This document shows, piece by piece, positions 8,831 through 18,622 of a stretch of DNA of 64,000 nucleotides. The stretch comes from Salipiger pallidus (GTDB lineage: Bacteria > Pseudomonadota > Alphaproteobacteria > Rhodobacterales > Rhodobacteraceae): the NCBI RefSeq assembly GCF_014643635.1, contig NZ_BMJV01000007.1, forward strand, positions 133,736-197,735, given 5' to 3'. Numbering within the stretch: position 1 is the stretch's first letter; every line of letters starts with the position of its first letter. Both the position numbers and the translations under genes were made by a program. The notes below the pieces were generated by a model. That model was not told where the DNA came from. It was given only the letters and a program-made list of their open reading frames with translations, and searched no databases.

Positions 8831-9529
8831 ATGGTTCTGGTGTGCCACGATAATCGGTTCGTCTTCCTGAAGACGCGCAAGACTGCAGGGACATCCGCCG
8901 AGATGTTCCTGCAATCCTATTGCGCCGGTCAGCCCGAGACGCCTGATGAACGCACGCACGCCCAAGTGACGCCGCACTGCATTGTGGGGCGGCGTCGCAT
9001 CCCTGCCGAAGAGCAGACCGATCTCGACCGGACATGGTACAATCACATGTCCGCGACAGAAATCCGCACTCTGCTTGGTCCTGACCAGTGGCCGGACTAC
9101 ATGAAAATCACGACGGTGCGGAATCCTTTCGCCATCGCCGTGTCGCAGTTCTATTTCCGGCTCCGGACGCGCAACCTTACGCTGCCGGACCACCCCGAGG
9201 CCCACGTGACCGCCTTCCGCAAGGCGGTGAAGAAGGACAAGTATTATTCCTGTGAAAACATCGTCTACGATCAGGGCGAATTCGCGCCACGGATGATTGT
9301 TCGCTGCGAGTATATGCAGGAGGATCTGGCCCGCGTCTGCGAAGCGCTGGATCTGTCTTTCGAGGCCGACCGCCTCCCCGTAACCAAGAGGACGGGGGAC
9401 ATGCGCCTCGGCCTTTCGGTGGCCGATTTCTATGACCGTGCATCCACCGCGCGGATTCACGACATCTTTGCCTGGATGTTCGACAAGGCAGGCTACCCAG
9501 ACACGCCCGTTGGAGAGACCAACCCATGA
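8831..9529 (+). CDS. sulfotransferase-like protein
   Basis: A 232-residue protein beginning with RFVFLKTRKTAGTSAEMFL, which fits the 5' PAPS-binding loop of the sulfotransferase family 2/Stf0-like P-loop fold (Lys-Thr-Ala-Gly-Thr-Ser). The later stretch KITTVRNPFAIAVSQFYFRLR matches the 3'-phosphate-binding motif (RNP...S). Such enzymes transfer sulfate from PAPS to carbohydrates or other small acceptors, often for surface polysaccharides. Its ATG follows sucD by nine bases and its TGA overlaps the sucA ATG (ATGA), so it is translationally embedded in the TCA operon. Acceptor unknown. Family call good, activity inferred. Confidence 0.75.
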   Translation: MVLVCHDNRFVFLKTRKTAGTSAEMFLQSYCAGQPETPDERTHAQVTPHCIVGRRRIPAEEQTDLDRTWYNHMSATEIRTLLGPDQWPDYMKITTVRNPFAIAVSQFYFRLRTRNLTLPDHPEAHVTAFRKAVKKDKYYSCENIVYDQGEFAPRMIVRCEYMQEDLARVCEALDLSFEADRLPVTKRTGDMRLGLSVADFYDRASTARIHDIFAWMFDKAGYPDTPVGETNP

Positions 9530-12495
9530 CGGATCAAAGCCCTAACGACCAGTTCCACGCCTCCAGCTTCCTGCAGGGCGTGAACGCGGAATACCTCGAA
9601 CAGATGTATGCCCGCTATGCCAACGACCCGAATGCGGTCGACGAAGCATGGGCCGAGTTCTTCAAGGCGCTTGGCGACGAAGACACCAACGTCAAGGCCG
9701 AGGCCGCCGGTGCCTCCTGGGGCCGCCAGGACTGGCCGCCCCAGCCCGAGGATGACCTGACCGCCGCGATCACCGGCGAATGGCCGTTGATGCCCGTGGC
9801 CGAAGCCAAGGGCGCCGGCAAGAAGATCGCCGACAAGGCCGCGTCGATGGACGTGAAGGTCAGCGACGACCAGATCAAGCGCGCCGTGCTGGATTCCATT
9901 CGGGCGCTGATGATCATCCGTGCCCACCGCATCCGCGGCCACCTTGCCGCCGATCTGGACCCGCTGGGTCTGCACGGCAAGGAGCCGCACCCCGAGCTCG
10001 ACCCCAAGGCCTACGGCTTCACCGATGCCGACATGGACCGCCCGATCTTCATCGACAACGTGCTCGGCCTTCAGGTCGCCTCCATGCGCGAGATCATGGG
10101 CGTGCTGAAGCGCACCTACTGCGGCACCTTCGCGCTGCAGTACATGCACATCTCGGACCCCGAGCAATCGGCATGGCTCAAGGAGCGGATCGAAGGCTAC
10201 GGTCGCGAGATCAAGTTCACCCGCGAGGGGCGCCGCGCCATCCTCAACAAGCTGGTCGAGGCCGAGGGCTTCGAGAAGTTCCTACACGTCAAGTACATGG
10301 GCACCAAACGCTTCGGTCTCGACGGCGGTGAATCCCTCATCCCCGCGATGGAGCAGATCATCAAGCGTGGCGGCAACCTTGGTCTCAAGGAGATCGTGAT
10401 GGGCATGCCGCACCGTGGCCGCCTGTCGGTGCTGGCCAACGTGCTGAACAAGCCCTACCGCGCGATCTTCAACGAATTCCAGGGCGGCAGCTTCAAGCCT
10501 GACGACGTGGACGGCTCGGGCGACGTGAAATACCACCTCGGCGCGTCGTCGGACCGCGAGTTCGACGGCAACACCGTTCACCTTTCGCTGACCGCCAACC
10601 CCTCGCACCTCGAGGCGGTGAACCCGGTGGTTCTGGGCAAGGTCCGCGCCAAGCAGGACCAGCTGGGTGACGTGGAGCGCACGCAGGTTCTGCCGATCCT
10701 GCTGCACGGCGACGCGGCCTTCGCCGGCCAGGGCGTTGTGGCGGAATGCTTCGCGCTCTCGGGCCTGCGCGGTCACCGCACCGGCGGCACCATCCATATC
10801 GTGGTGAACAACCAGATCGGTTTCACCACCGCGCCGCACTTCTCGCGCTCGTCCCCCTACCCCACCGACAACGCACTGGTGGTTGAGGCGCCGATCTTCC
10901 ACGTCAACGGTGACGATCCCGAGGCCGTGGTCCACGCCGCCAAGGTCGCGACCGAGTTCCGCCAGAAGTTCGGCAAGGACGTCGTGATCGACATCTTCTG
11001 CTACCGCCGCTTTGGTCACAACGAGGGCGACGAGCCCATGTTCACCAACCCGGTGATGTACAAGAAGATCAAGCAGCAGAAGACGACGCTGACGCTCTAC
11101 ACCGACCGCCTCGTCAAGGACGGCCTGATCCCCGAAGGGGAGATCGAGGACATGAAGGCCTCGTTCCAGGCGCACCTCAACGAGGAGTTCGAGAACGGCA
11201 AAACCTACAAGCCGAACAAGGCTGACTGGCTCGATGGCCGCTGGAGCCACCTCGACAAGCAGAAAGAGGGCAACTACCAGCGCGGCGAAACCGCCATCAA
11301 GCCCGAGACGCTGGCCGAGATCGGCAAGGGACTGACCACCACGCCGGACGGCTTCCCCCTGCACAAGACCATCGGCCGCTTCCTCGACGCGCGCTCCAAG
11401 ATGTTCGACAGCGGACAGGGCTTTGACTGGGCCACGGGCGAGGCGATCGCCTTCGGCTCGCTGCTGACCGAAGGCTATCCGGTGCGCCTTGCAGGTCAGG
11501 ACAGCACGCGCGGCACCTTCTCGCAGCGCCACTCGGGCCTCGTGAACCAGGATGACGAAGACCGGTACTACCCGCTCAACCACATCCGCGAGGGCCAGGC
11601 CCGCTACGAGGTGATCGACAGCGCCCTGTCGGAATATGCGGTCTGCGGCTTCGAATACGGCTATTCGCTGGCCGAACCCAACGCGCTGACGCTTTGGGAA
11701 GCGCAGTTCGGTGACTTCGCCAATGGCGCTCAGATCATGTTCGACCAGTTCGTGTCCTCAGGCGAAAGCAAGTGGCTGCGCATGTCGGGTCTCGTCTGCC
11801 TGCTGCCCCACGGCTACGAAGGCCAGGGCCCTGAACACTCCTCGGCCCGCCTCGAGCGGTTCCTGCAGATGTGCGGCCAGGACAACTGGATCGTCGCCAA
11901 CGTGACGACCCCGGCGAACTACTTCCACATCCTGCGCCGCCAGCTGCACCGCAGCTACCGCAAGCCGCTCATCATGATGACGCCGAAATCGCTTCTGCGT
12001 CACAAGCTGGCGGTGTCCGAGGCCAAGGACTTCACCACCGGTTCGAGTTTCCACCGCGTCCTTTGGGACAGCGCGGAATCCGGCGAAAGCCAGACCCAGC
12101 TGAAGCCCGACGCCGAAATCAAGCGCGTGGTCATGTGCTCGGGCAAGGTCTACTACGACCTGCTCGAAGAGCGTGACGCGCGGGGCATCGACAATGTCTA
12201 CCTGCTGCGGGTCGAACAGTTCTACCCGTTCCCGGCGCTTTCGCTGGTCAAGGAGCTTGAGCGTTTCAAGGGCGCCGAGATGCTCTGGTGCCAGGAAGAG
12301 CCCAAGAACCAGGGCGGATGGACCTTTATCGAACCCAACATCGAATGGGTGCTGAGCCGCATCGACGCCGCACACCCGCGTCCGCGTTATGTCGGCCGCG
12401 CCACCTCCGCCTCGCCCGCCACGGGCCTGGCAAGCCAGCACAAAGCACAACAACAGGCGCTCGTGGACGAAGCGCTGACCATCGAAGGGAACTGA
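9526..12495 (+). CDS. sucA: 2-oxoglutarate dehydrogenase E1 component
   Basis: This 989-residue thiamine-diphosphate E1 decarboxylates 2-oxoglutarate and reductively succinylates the lipoyl groups of SucB. Visible features include the N-terminal [13 protein letters not shown]1o tail, the [10 protein letters not shown] active-site region, the ThDP/Mg motif from [10 protein letters not shown] through VNNQIGFTT, and in the transketolase-like half [15 protein letters not shown] and [14 protein letters not shown]. Length is normal for the family. GGAGAG lies before the ATG, which overlaps the preceding stop. sucB follows after four bases. Confidence 0.97.
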   Translation: MTDQSPNDQFHASSFLQGVNAEYLEQMYARYANDPNAVDEAWAEFFKALGDEDTNVKAEAAGASWGRQDWPPQPEDDLTAAITGEWPLMPVAEAKGAGKKIADKAASMDVKVSDDQIKRAVLDSIRALMIIRAHRIRGHLAADLDPLGLHGKEPHPELDPKAYGFTDADMDRPIFIDNVLGLQVASMREIMGVLKRTYCGTFALQYMHISDPEQSAWLKERIEGYGREIKFTREGRRAILNKLVEAEGFEKFLHVKYMGTKRFGLDGGESLIPAMEQIIKRGGNLGLKEIVMGMPHRGRLSVLANVLNKPYRAIFNEFQGGSFKPDDVDGSGDVKYHLGASSDREFDGNTVHLSLTANPSHLEAVNPVVLGKVRAKQDQLGDVERTQVLPILLHGDAAFAGQGVVAECFALSGLRGHRTGGTIHIVVNNQIGFTTAPHFSRSSPYPTDNALVVEAPIFHVNGDDPEAVVHAAKVATEFRQKFGKDVVIDIFCYRRFGHNEGDEPMFTNPVMYKKIKQQKTTLTLYTDRLVKDGLIPEGEIEDMKASFQAHLNEEFENGKTYKPNKADWLDGRWSHLDKQKEGNYQRGETAIKPETLAEIGKGLTTTPDGFPLHKTIGRFLDARSKMFDSGQGFDWATGEAIAFGSLLTEGYPVRLAGQDSTRGTFSQRHSGLVNQDDEDRYYPLNHIREGQARYEVIDSALSEYAVCGFEYGYSLAEPNALTLWEAQFGDFANGAQIMFDQFVSSGESKWLRMSGLVCLLPHGYEGQGPEHSSARLERFLQMCGQDNWIVANVTTPANYFHILRRQLHRSYRKPLIMMTPKSLLRHKLAVSEAKDFTTGSSFHRVLWDSAESGESQTQLKPDAEIKRVVMCSGKVYYDLLEERDARGIDNVYLLRVEQFYPFPALSLVKELERFKGAEMLWCQEEPKNQGGWTFIEPNIEWVLSRIDAAHPRPRYVGRATSASPATGLASQHKAQQQALVDEALTIEGN

Positions 12496-12499
12496 TCTG

Positions 12500-14065
12500 A
12501 TGACGACCGAAGTGCGCGTCCCCACGCTCGGGGAATCCGTGACCGAGGCAACCGTGGCCACCTGGTTCAAGAAACCGGGTGACGCCGTGGCGGTCGACGA
12601 GATGCTGTGCGAGCTGGAAACCGACAAGGTCACCGTCGAGGTGCCCTCCCCGGTCGAAGGCAAGCTGGCCGATATCGTCGCGAACGAAGGCGACACCGTG
12701 GGTGTAGACGCCTTGCTCGCCAACATCGCCCCGGCAGGCGAAGCCGGCTCCGAAACGCCCGAAGAGCGCCCCTCGGCCTCCAAGTCGGCTGACAAGGGCG
12801 CGTCCGAAGCGCCCGCTTCGGGTGGCGGTGAGGCCGTCGACGTGATGGTGCCGACCCTTGGCGAATCCGTGTCCGAAGCGACGGTGGCAACATGGTTCAA
12901 GAAGGTCGGCGACACGGTCGAGCAGGACGAGATGCTCTGCGAGCTTGAAACCGACAAGGTGTCCGTCGAAGTGCCCGCCCCCTCCGCCGGTACCCTGACC
13001 GAGATCCTCGCCGAGGAAGGCTCCACCGTCGAGGCAGGCGGCAAGCTTGCCGTTCTTGGCGGCGCAGGCGGATCTGCCGCGTCGGGCGATGCCGCCAGCA
13101 AGGGCGCCGTCGAAGCCCCCGCGCCCAGCTCGGCCTCCGACCAGGAGCCGCCGAAAAATGGTCGCAAGGACATCGAGGATGCGCCCTCGGCCAAGAAGGC
13201 CATGTCCGAAGCGGGTCTCGATGCAGGCTCCGTCAAGGGCTCTGGCAAGGACGGCCGCGTCATGAAGGAAGACGTCTCGGCAGCGATCGCCGCCGCGAAG
13301 TCTGCCCCTGCCGCCTCGTCCGCGCCGGCAGCGCCCAAGCGCGCCCCCTCGCCCGCCGAGGACGCCGCCCGCGAAGAGCGCGTCAAGATGACTCGCCTGC
13401 GCCAGACCATCGCGCGCCGCCTGAAGGATGCGCAGAACACCGCGGCCATGCTCACCACCTACAACGAGGTGGACATGACTGAGACCATGGCGCTGCGGAA
13501 GCAGTACAAGGATCTCTTCGAGAAGAAGCACGGCGTGCGCCTTGGCTTCATGTCCTTCTTCACCAAGGCCTGCGTGCACGCGCTGAAGGAAGTGCCGGAA
13601 GTGAACGCCGAGATCGACGGCAACGAAGTGGTCTACAAGAACTTCGTGCACATGGGCATCGCCGCAGGCACCCCGCAGGGCCTCGTGGTTCCGGTTCTGC
13701 GCGACGTCCACGAGAAGTCCTTTGCCGAGATCGAAGGCGAGATCGCCGAGAAGGGCAAGCGAGCCCGTGACGGCAAGCTCTCGATGGCGGAAATGCAGGG
13801 CGGCACCTTCACCATCTCCAACGGTGGTGTCTACGGCTCGCTGATGTCCTCGCCGATCCTGAACCCGCCGCAGTCGGGCATCCTCGGCATGCACAAGATC
13901 CAGGACCGTCCCATGGTCGTCAACGGCGAGATCAAGATCCGCCCGATGATGTACCTCGCCCTTAGCTACGATCACCGCATCGTCGACGGCAAGGGCGCAG
14001 TGACCTTCCTCGTGCGCGTCAAGGAAGCGCTCGAGGATCCGCGCCGTCTGCTGATGGACCTGTAA
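12500..14065 (+). CDS. sucB: 2-oxoglutarate dehydrogenase E2 (dihydrolipoyl succinyltransferase) with two lipoyl domains
   Basis: A 521-residue E2 with two N-terminal lipoyl domains (about residues 2-78 and 112-188). Each has the lipoylated lysine in ETDKV (Lys43 and about Lys153), and the two are very similar ([14 protein letters not shown] in both). A Pro/Ala-rich linker leads to a peripheral subunit-binding domain (about 215-250, [23 protein letters not shown]) and a catalytic domain ending [16 protein letters not shown] with the catalytic His. It transfers succinyl from lipoyl to CoA. E. coli SucB has one lipoyl domain, so the duplication makes this one longer. Confidence 0.96.
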   Translation: MTTEVRVPTLGESVTEATVATWFKKPGDAVAVDEMLCELETDKVTVEVPSPVEGKLADIVANEGDTVGVDALLANIAPAGEAGSETPEERPSASKSADKGASEAPASGGGEAVDVMVPTLGESVSEATVATWFKKVGDTVEQDEMLCELETDKVSVEVPAPSAGTLTEILAEEGSTVEAGGKLAVLGGAGGSAASGDAASKGAVEAPAPSSASDQEPPKNGRKDIEDAPSAKKAMSEAGLDAGSVKGSGKDGRVMKEDVSAAIAAAKSAPAASSAPAAPKRAPSPAEDAAREERVKMTRLRQTIARRLKDAQNTAAMLTTYNEVDMTETMALRKQYKDLFEKKHGVRLGFMSFFTKACVHALKEVPEVNAEIDGNEVVYKNFVHMGIAAGTPQGLVVPVLRDVHEKSFAEIEGEIAEKGKRARDGKLSMAEMQGGTFTISNGGVYGSLMSSPILNPPQSGILGMHKIQDRPMVVNGEIKIRPMMYLALSYDHRIVDGKGAVTFLVRVKEALEDPRRLLMDL

Positions 14066-14085
14066 TCGCGACACGCAATCGCATT

Positions 14086-14111
14086 GCCCGGGCGGGAGTT
14101 CCTGCCCGGGC
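14086..14111 (+). terminator. hairpin after sucB
   Basis: GCCCGGGC (14086-14093) pairs with GCCCGGGC (14104-14111), extended inward by GG/CC around the loop AGTT. It lies 20 bases after the sucB stop codon. There is no T-run, so it may stabilise the sucAB mRNA 3' end or cause partial termination before the downstream small genes and lpd. Confidence 0.45.
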
Positions 14112-14241
14112 GCATCCAAGAGGGTAGCATGCGGCGCAACCGACCGGAGAAGACGGCGTTGAACCAGTATCGCGGCACCGCGATCCGGGCGCACGGCATC
14201 ACCGGCACCGCCCGGCCTGCAACGCAAAGGGAGGCCACCTG

Positions 14242-14478
14242 ATGACCCTGCAACTGCTCACCCGCTATACCGGCTTCGACGAAGCACAGTTCGACAGTGA
14301 CGCCGAGAACCGCGCCAACGCCGGCCTTACGCCACTTCAGCGCTGGACTGAAACCGAAGGCGCCGCCACGTGGATCCTGTTCGAGGTAAACGATCAGGCC
14401 AAGGCGCAAGGCTGGCTCGGCAAGGCCGGCAGCCTCGGCCACGCACCCGAATCCTCGCATTTCCTGAGAACCGCCTGA
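14242..14478 (+). CDS. small soluble protein of unknown function after sucB
   Basis: A 78-residue acidic protein starting MTLQLLTRYTGFDEAQFDSD, without membrane segments or cysteines. AAAGGGAGG lies seven bases before the ATG, a strong ribosome binding site. The C-terminal half (TWILFEVNDQAKAQGWLGKAG) looks like a compact alpha/beta fold. It lies in the sucB-lpd interval with the MAPEG pair. I do not recognise a named domain; its place in the 2-oxoglutarate dehydrogenase region is the only functional hint. Confidence 0.62.
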   Translation: MTLQLLTRYTGFDEAQFDSDAENRANAGLTPLQRWTETEGAATWILFEVNDQAKAQGWLGKAGSLGHAPESSHFLRTA

Positions 14479-14593
14479 TGCTTATGCGTCACGCCCCTCT
14501 CATGACCACCTGCGCCCCGGATCAGCTCCGGGGCCTGCCCTTTTCCCTGTCCCTGCCGCAGGCCCGCCCCGGCCTCGGAGTGGAGATTTGCCC

Positions 14594-14986
14594 ATGACGC
14601 CCGAACTTGCCGCCCTCGCCGCCACCGTCCTTGTACACATGGCCGCGGTCATGTGGTCCCAGCGCGCCCTCGAAGCCGATGTGGGCCGCGACGGCAATAC
14701 CGGCCCGCGCGACGGGGTCGAAGGCCGCCTGTCCGAACACACCAAGCGACTGCGCCGGGCGCTGGCGAACCACACCGAGAACATCGGCATCTTCATCATC
14801 GCCGTCGTGCTGGTGCAGTTCACGGACAGCAATTCATGGCTGACCGCACTGCTGGCGTGGATCTTCGTTGCCGCCCGCGCGCTCTACCTGCCGGCCTACG
14901 CCTTCGGCTGGGCGCCCTGGCGCTCCGTCATCTTCATGGTGGGGCTGCTGTCCTGCTTCGGCATGATTGCAGCGAGCTTCTTCTGA
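14594..14986 (+). CDS. MAPEG family membrane protein (first of a pair)
   Basis: A 130-residue protein with four predicted membrane helices and the family patterns [15 protein letters not shown] and [16 protein letters not shown], typical of bacterial MAPEG proteins (membrane-associated eicosanoid/glutathione metabolism superfamily). Bacterial members are trimeric membrane proteins, some with glutathione-dependent activity; the substrate here is unknown. ATG at 14594 is preceded by GGAG with eight-base spacing; an in-frame TTG two codons earlier is less likely. The stop overlaps the start of a second MAPEG gene (TGATG). Confidence 0.8.
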   Translation: MTPELAALAATVLVHMAAVMWSQRALEADVGRDGNTGPRDGVEGRLSEHTKRLRRALANHTENIGIFIIAVVLVQFTDSNSWLTALLAWIFVAARALYLPAYAFGWAPWRSVIFMVGLLSCFGMIAASFF

Positions 14987-15375
14987 TGACCCCGGAACTT
15001 ACCGTCCTGATCCTCGCGACGCTGCTGCAGCTGCTGCAGATGGCTCTGTTCTCGGTCCTCGCCCAGAAGCAGGTCGGCCGACGCTACGCCATGTCCCCCC
15101 GCGACGAAGGCCGCCAGCTCAGCGGCATGGCAGGCCGCGCGCATCGTGCGATGAACAACCACTTCGAGGGGCTGATCCTCTTCGGCATCGCCGCGCTCAC
15201 GGTCAGCTTCGCCGACGCCGGCAGCGCCGTGACCGCCTTGGCCGCCGGGATCTACCTTCTCGCCCGTATCCTCTACGTCCCGGCCTACCTTTTCGGCTGG
15301 ACGCCCTGGCGGTCGCTGATCTGGATCGTCGGCCTTGCCGCAACCGCCACCATGCTGATCGCGGCGCTTCTCTAG
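14986..15375 (+). CDS. MAPEG family membrane protein (second of a pair)
   Basis: A 129-residue four-helix protein with the same architecture as its upstream neighbour ([15 protein letters not shown] and [17 protein letters not shown] against the equivalent stretches in the first copy), so the pair arose by tandem duplication and then diverged. The ATG overlaps the previous TGA, implying translational coupling and perhaps a mixed oligomer. A dispersed repeat separates it from lpd. Confidence 0.8.
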   Translation: MTPELTVLILATLLQLLQMALFSVLAQKQVGRRYAMSPRDEGRQLSGMAGRAHRAMNNHFEGLILFGIAALTVSFADAGSAVTALAAGIYLLARILYVPAYLFGWTPWRSLIWIVGLAATATMLIAALL

Positions 15376-15390
15376 ACCTTCCAATTGCCT

Positions 15391-15439
15391 CAAATATCCC
15401 GGGGGAGTCCGCGGAACGCGGACGGGGGCAGCGCCCCCA
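15391..15439. repeat. dispersed intergenic repeat, copy A
   Basis: The segment runs from CAAATATCCCGGGGGAGTCC through a GTCCGC/GCGGAC inverted repeat to GGGGGCAGCGCCCCC. A related element lies at 42852-42910 and a shorter relative at 54838-54897. All are intergenic and end in a GC-rich stem, as in REP-type palindromic repeats. Here it fills the gap between the second MAPEG gene and lpd. Confidence 0.6.
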
Positions 15440-15470
15440 CCCGGCCCACGATAACGGAAAGGAAAACCCC

Positions 15471-16865
15471 ATGGCACAATACGACGTCATCGTCATCGGC
15501 GCGGGCCCCGGCGGCTACGTCGCCGCCATCCGCTGCGCTCAGCTCGGCCTCAAGACCGCCTGCGTCGAAGGCCGCGAAACCCTCGGCGGCACCTGCCTCA
15601 ACGTGGGCTGCATCCCCTCGAAGGCGCTGCTGCACGCCTCTCACCAGCTGCACGAGGCTGAGCACAACTTTGCCGCCATGGGTCTCAAGGGCGAGACGCC
15701 GTCGGTCGACTGGAAACAGATGCTGTCCTACAAGGATGACGTGATCGGCCAGAACACCAAGGGCATCGAGTTCCTGTTCAAGAAGAACAAGATCGACTGG
15801 CTCAAGGGCTGGGGCTCGATCCCAGAGGCGGGCAAGGTCAAGGTCGGTGACGACGTTTACGAGGCCAAGAACATCATCGTCGCATCAGGCTCCGTGCCCT
15901 CCTCCGTGCCCGGCGCAGAGGTCGAGATCGACGAGAAGGTCATCGTCACGTCCACCGGCGCGCTCGAGCTGCCGGAAATCCCCAAGAAGATGATCGTCAT
16001 CGGCGCCGGTGTTATCGGGCTCGAGATGGGGTCGGTCTATGCCCGCCTCGGCGCCGAGGTCGAGGTGATCGAGTTCCTCGACCACATCACCCCCGGCATG
16101 GACGCGGACGTGCAGAAATCGCTGCAAAAGCTGCTGTCCAAGCAGGGCCTGAAGTTCACCCTCGGGGCCGCAGTGTCAAAGGTCGAAGCGACGGATGGCA
16201 AGGGCAAGGTGACCTACAAACTGCGCAAGGATGACAGCGAACACGAGGTCGATGCCGACGTGGTGCTGGTCGCCACCGGCCGCAAGCCCTTCGTCGACGG
16301 GCTTGGCCTCGAGGCGCTTGGCGTCGAGATGACCAAGCGTGGCCAGATTGCCACCAATGACCACTGGGAAACCAGCGTCAAGGGCGTCTACGCCATCGGT
16401 GACGCCATCGAGGGCCCGATGCTGGCGCACAAGGCCGAGGACGAAGGCATGGCCTGCGCCGAAGTGCTGGCGGGCAAGGCCGGTCACGTGAACTATGGCG
16501 TGATCCCCGGCGTGATCTACACCCACCCCGAGGTCGCCTCGGTCGGCAAGACCGAAGCCCAGCTGAAGGACGAGGGCCGCGCCTACAAGGTCGGCAAGTT
16601 CTCGTTCATGGGCAACGGCCGCGCCAAGGCTGTGTTCGCCGGTGACGGCTTCGTCAAGATCCTCGCGGACAAGGAAACCGACCGTGTGCTTGGCTGCCAT
16701 ATCATCGGGCCGGCGGCGGGCGATCTCATCCACGAGGTCTGCGTGATCATGGAATATGGCGGCTCTGCCGAGGATCTCGCGCTGACCTGCCACGCCCACC
16801 CGACCTTCTCGGAAGCGGTGCGCGAGGCGGCTCTGGCCTGCGGCGACGGCGCCATCCACGCCTGA
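15471..16865 (+). CDS. lpd: dihydrolipoyl dehydrogenase (E3)
   Basis: A 464-residue flavoprotein that reoxidises dihydrolipoyl groups of the 2-oxoglutarate dehydrogenase complex with NAD+. The FAD motif [11 protein letters not shown] is at residues 10-20, the redox disulfide in [13 protein letters not shown], the NAD motif [12 protein letters not shown] near residue 180, the second FAD motif [20 protein letters not shown], and the catalytic His-Glu at HAHPTFSEA. Start ATG 15471 follows GGAAAGGAAAA; the frame is open upstream but has no homology. As the last gene of the cluster it may also serve other lipoyl complexes. Confidence 0.96.
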   Translation: MAQYDVIVIGAGPGGYVAAIRCAQLGLKTACVEGRETLGGTCLNVGCIPSKALLHASHQLHEAEHNFAAMGLKGETPSVDWKQMLSYKDDVIGQNTKGIEFLFKKNKIDWLKGWGSIPEAGKVKVGDDVYEAKNIIVASGSVPSSVPGAEVEIDEKVIVTSTGALELPEIPKKMIVIGAGVIGLEMGSVYARLGAEVEVIEFLDHITPGMDADVQKSLQKLLSKQGLKFTLGAAVSKVEATDGKGKVTYKLRKDDSEHEVDADVVLVATGRKPFVDGLGLEALGVEMTKRGQIATNDHWETSVKGVYAIGDAIEGPMLAHKAEDEGMACAEVLAGKAGHVNYGVIPGVIYTHPEVASVGKTEAQLKDEGRAYKVGKFSFMGNGRAKAVFAGDGFVKILADKETDRVLGCHIIGPAAGDLIHEVCVIMEYGGSAEDLALTCHAHPTFSEAVREAALACGDGAIHA

Positions 16866-16874
16866 GGCATTACC

Positions 16875-16897
16875 GGAGGGGCTGTCGCGGCCCCTCC
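16875..16897. terminator. hairpin after lpd
   Basis: GGAGGGGC (16875-16882) pairs with GCCCCTCC (16890-16897) across a seven-base loop, nine bases after the lpd stop. There is no T-run. It probably marks the 3' end of the suc-lpd transcript. Confidence 0.5.
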
Positions 16898-16933
16898 ATC
16901 TGCCCTGTGCGCGGTCAGCACCCGGCGCGCGCC

Positions 16934-16956
16934 ATGGCAAAGCCAAATTCCTTGCA
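16934..16956. repeat. AT-rich inverted repeat between convergent lpd and plsC
   Basis: CAAATTCCTT (16934-16943), GCA, AAGGAATTTG (16947-16956): a perfect ten-bp stem with a three-base loop. The AT-rich arms stand out from the GC-rich surroundings. It sits in the gap between convergent genes and could act as a bidirectional terminator or be a dispersed short palindrome. Confidence 0.6.
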
Positions 16957-16991
16957 AAGGAATTTGCTGCCCCCCGAAGTTTACGAAAAGA

Positions 16992-17729
16992 TCACTCCGC
17001 CGGTTTCGGCGAGCCTGCCTCGGCCATGAGCCGGTCGCTGGCCTCTTCCACCACGGCCTCGAGCTGCGGCAGGAACTGGTCGCGCGGCAGGCCCGCCTCG
17101 ATGCGCGGCAGGAACTCCACGATGGCACGGCCCGGCTTGCGGTAGATGCCCTTGCGCGGCCAGAACAGGCCGACATTGGTGGCCGCAGGCACGCAAGGCT
17201 GGCCCAGTTCACGGTAGAGCAGCGCGGCCCCGACCTTGTAGGGCACCTTCACATGCGGCGCGACGCGCGTGCCCTGCGGGTAGATGATCAGCTGGCCCGG
17301 GAAGCTCTTGCCGCTTTCCACGTCGCTCAGCATCTTCTGGATCGCCGCACCCCGCTTGCCGCGGTTCACCGGCACGCAGCCGATGCGCACGGCGTATTGC
17401 CCCAGCACCGGCATCCACAGAAGCTCGCGCTTCATGATGAAGCGGCCCGCCGGGACATGCGCGAAGATCATTATGATGTCGAGAAAGCTCTGGTGCTTGG
17501 ATGCGACCATCACCTCGTCCGTGGGCGGGGTGCCGCGGATCTCGGTCTTGAGGCCGACCATCCAGCCCGCCAGCCAGCACACCAGCTTGCACCAGTGACG
17601 GCAGGCCGCCAGCGCGCCGCGCCGCGACACGATCGCCCAAGGCGCATAGAGGATGCCGACCAAGGCCATGCCACCGTACATTGCAACGAGGAACAGCAGT
17701 GAACGAACCCACTGGATCGCGTATGTCAT
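16992..17729 (-). CDS. plsC: 1-acyl-sn-glycerol-3-phosphate acyltransferase
   Basis: A 245-residue PlsC-family protein with one N-terminal membrane segment (LLFLVAMYGGMALVGILY), the acyltransferase HX4D motif in KHQSFLDIIM (about residue 78), the VNRGKRGAA block and the YPQGTR motif near residue 150. It acylates lysophosphatidate to phosphatidate at the cytoplasmic membrane; related enzymes modify ornithine lipids, so substrate certainty is moderate. The ATG overlaps the TGA of ftsX, making it the third gene of an ftsE-ftsX-plsC unit. Confidence 0.9.
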   Translation of the reverse strand: MTYAIQWVRSLLFLVAMYGGMALVGILYAPWAIVSRRGALAACRHWCKLVCWLAGWMVGLKTEIRGTPPTDEVMVASKHQSFLDIIMIFAHVPAGRFIMKRELLWMPVLGQYAVRIGCVPVNRGKRGAAIQKMLSDVESGKSFPGQLIIYPQGTRVAPHVKVPYKVGAALLYRELGQPCVPAATNVGLFWPRKGIYRKPGRAIVEFLPRIEAGLPRDQFLPQLEAVVEEASDRLMAEAGSPKPAE

Positions 17730-18622
17730 CAGCTCAGATCTCCCAGTACACGCCGGGCCGCGACCACCGTCGCGGCAAAGGCCACGGCAGAGGCAAGGGG
17801 CGGCACCAGAAGCGGCACGACCCAGTGCCAGCCCTTGAACCCCAGCCCCGTAAGGAACCCTGCCGTCTCGCCGCTCGCGGGCAGCAGGAACACCGCCAGC
17901 ACCCCGACGAAGGTCCCGATACCCGAGCCGGTCAGCGCCCGCAACGTGAAGCGCCGCACAAAGGCGCGAGAAATATAGGCATCCGTGGCCCCCACGAGGC
18001 GCAGCACCGCGATGACCTGTGCATTGGCGGCCAGCGCAGCGTTGGCCGCCAGCGTCACCATCGCGCCGACCGCCCCGGCGATCAGGATCGCCGACACCCA
18101 GCCCATCAGCTTCAGACGCGCCGCCGCCGCTACCAGTGGCCGCCGCCAGCGGGCGTGATCGTCAAGCACCGCGCCCGGCACCTCGGCCTGCAGGCGCAGG
18201 CGCAGGCCCGCGGCATCGTAGCCGTCCGCAGTCTCGGTCACCTCGATCAGCTGCGGCACGGGCAGCTGGTCGACCGGCAAGTCGGGGCCGAACCACGGCT
18301 CGAGCAGGGCCCGCTGTTCCGCCTCGCTCAGCGCACGAGCCGAGTCCACGCCGGGTGTCTGTTGCAGTAGCCGCAGCGCCGCCGAGGTCTGCGCCGCCAT
18401 CTGTCCCTCGGGGGCCGAAATGCGCACTGTGGAGGCGCGTGCCAGCTCATCACCCCACGTGGTGGCAAGCCGCCCCGCTGCCAGCGACAGCGCCAGCGCA
18501 AAGACCGCGAGGAAGGCCATCGCCGCCGACACGAAGACCGTCAGCCGCGCGGTAAAGCCGGTGGGCGGCACCACCCGGTCCGAGGCCCTGTCGCCCTGCA
18601 GCATGTCCAGTGCAATCCTCAC
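17729..18622 (-). CDS. ftsX: cell division protein FtsX-like permease
   Basis: A 297-residue membrane protein with one N-terminal helix (LTVFVSAAMAFLAVFALALS), a periplasmic loop of about 120 residues, and three C-terminal helices, which is the FtsX topology. With FtsE it forms an ABC-type complex that activates periplasmic peptidoglycan hydrolysis at division. The start is GTG at 18622, overlapping the ftsE stop as GTGA; coupled translation supports this over later ATGs. The periplasmic loop sequence is poorly conserved, as is usual. FtsX assignment rests on topology and neighbours. Confidence 0.88.
   Translation of the reverse strand: MRIALDMLQGDRASDRVVPPTGFTARLTVFVSAAMAFLAVFALALSLAAGRLATTWGDELARASTVRISAPEGQMAAQTSAALRLLQQTPGVDSARALSEAEQRALLEPWFGPDLPVDQLPVPQLIEVTETADGYDAAGLRLRLQAEVPGAVLDDHARWRRPLVAAAARLKLMGWVSAILIAGAVGAMVTLAANAALAANAQVIAVLRLVGATDAYISRAFVRRFTLRALTGSGIGTFVGVLAVFLLPASGETAGFLTGLGFKGWHWVVPLLVPPLASAVAFAATVVAARRVLGDLS

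Noticed and set aside
10282-11583. A 433-codon minus-strand ORF
   Set aside because: It lies entirely inside sucA on the opposite strand with Val/Gly/Arg-rich sequence and no ribosome binding site.
12326-14227. A 633-codon minus-strand ORF
   Set aside because: It is antisense to sucB; glycine-rich low-complexity sequence with no family features.
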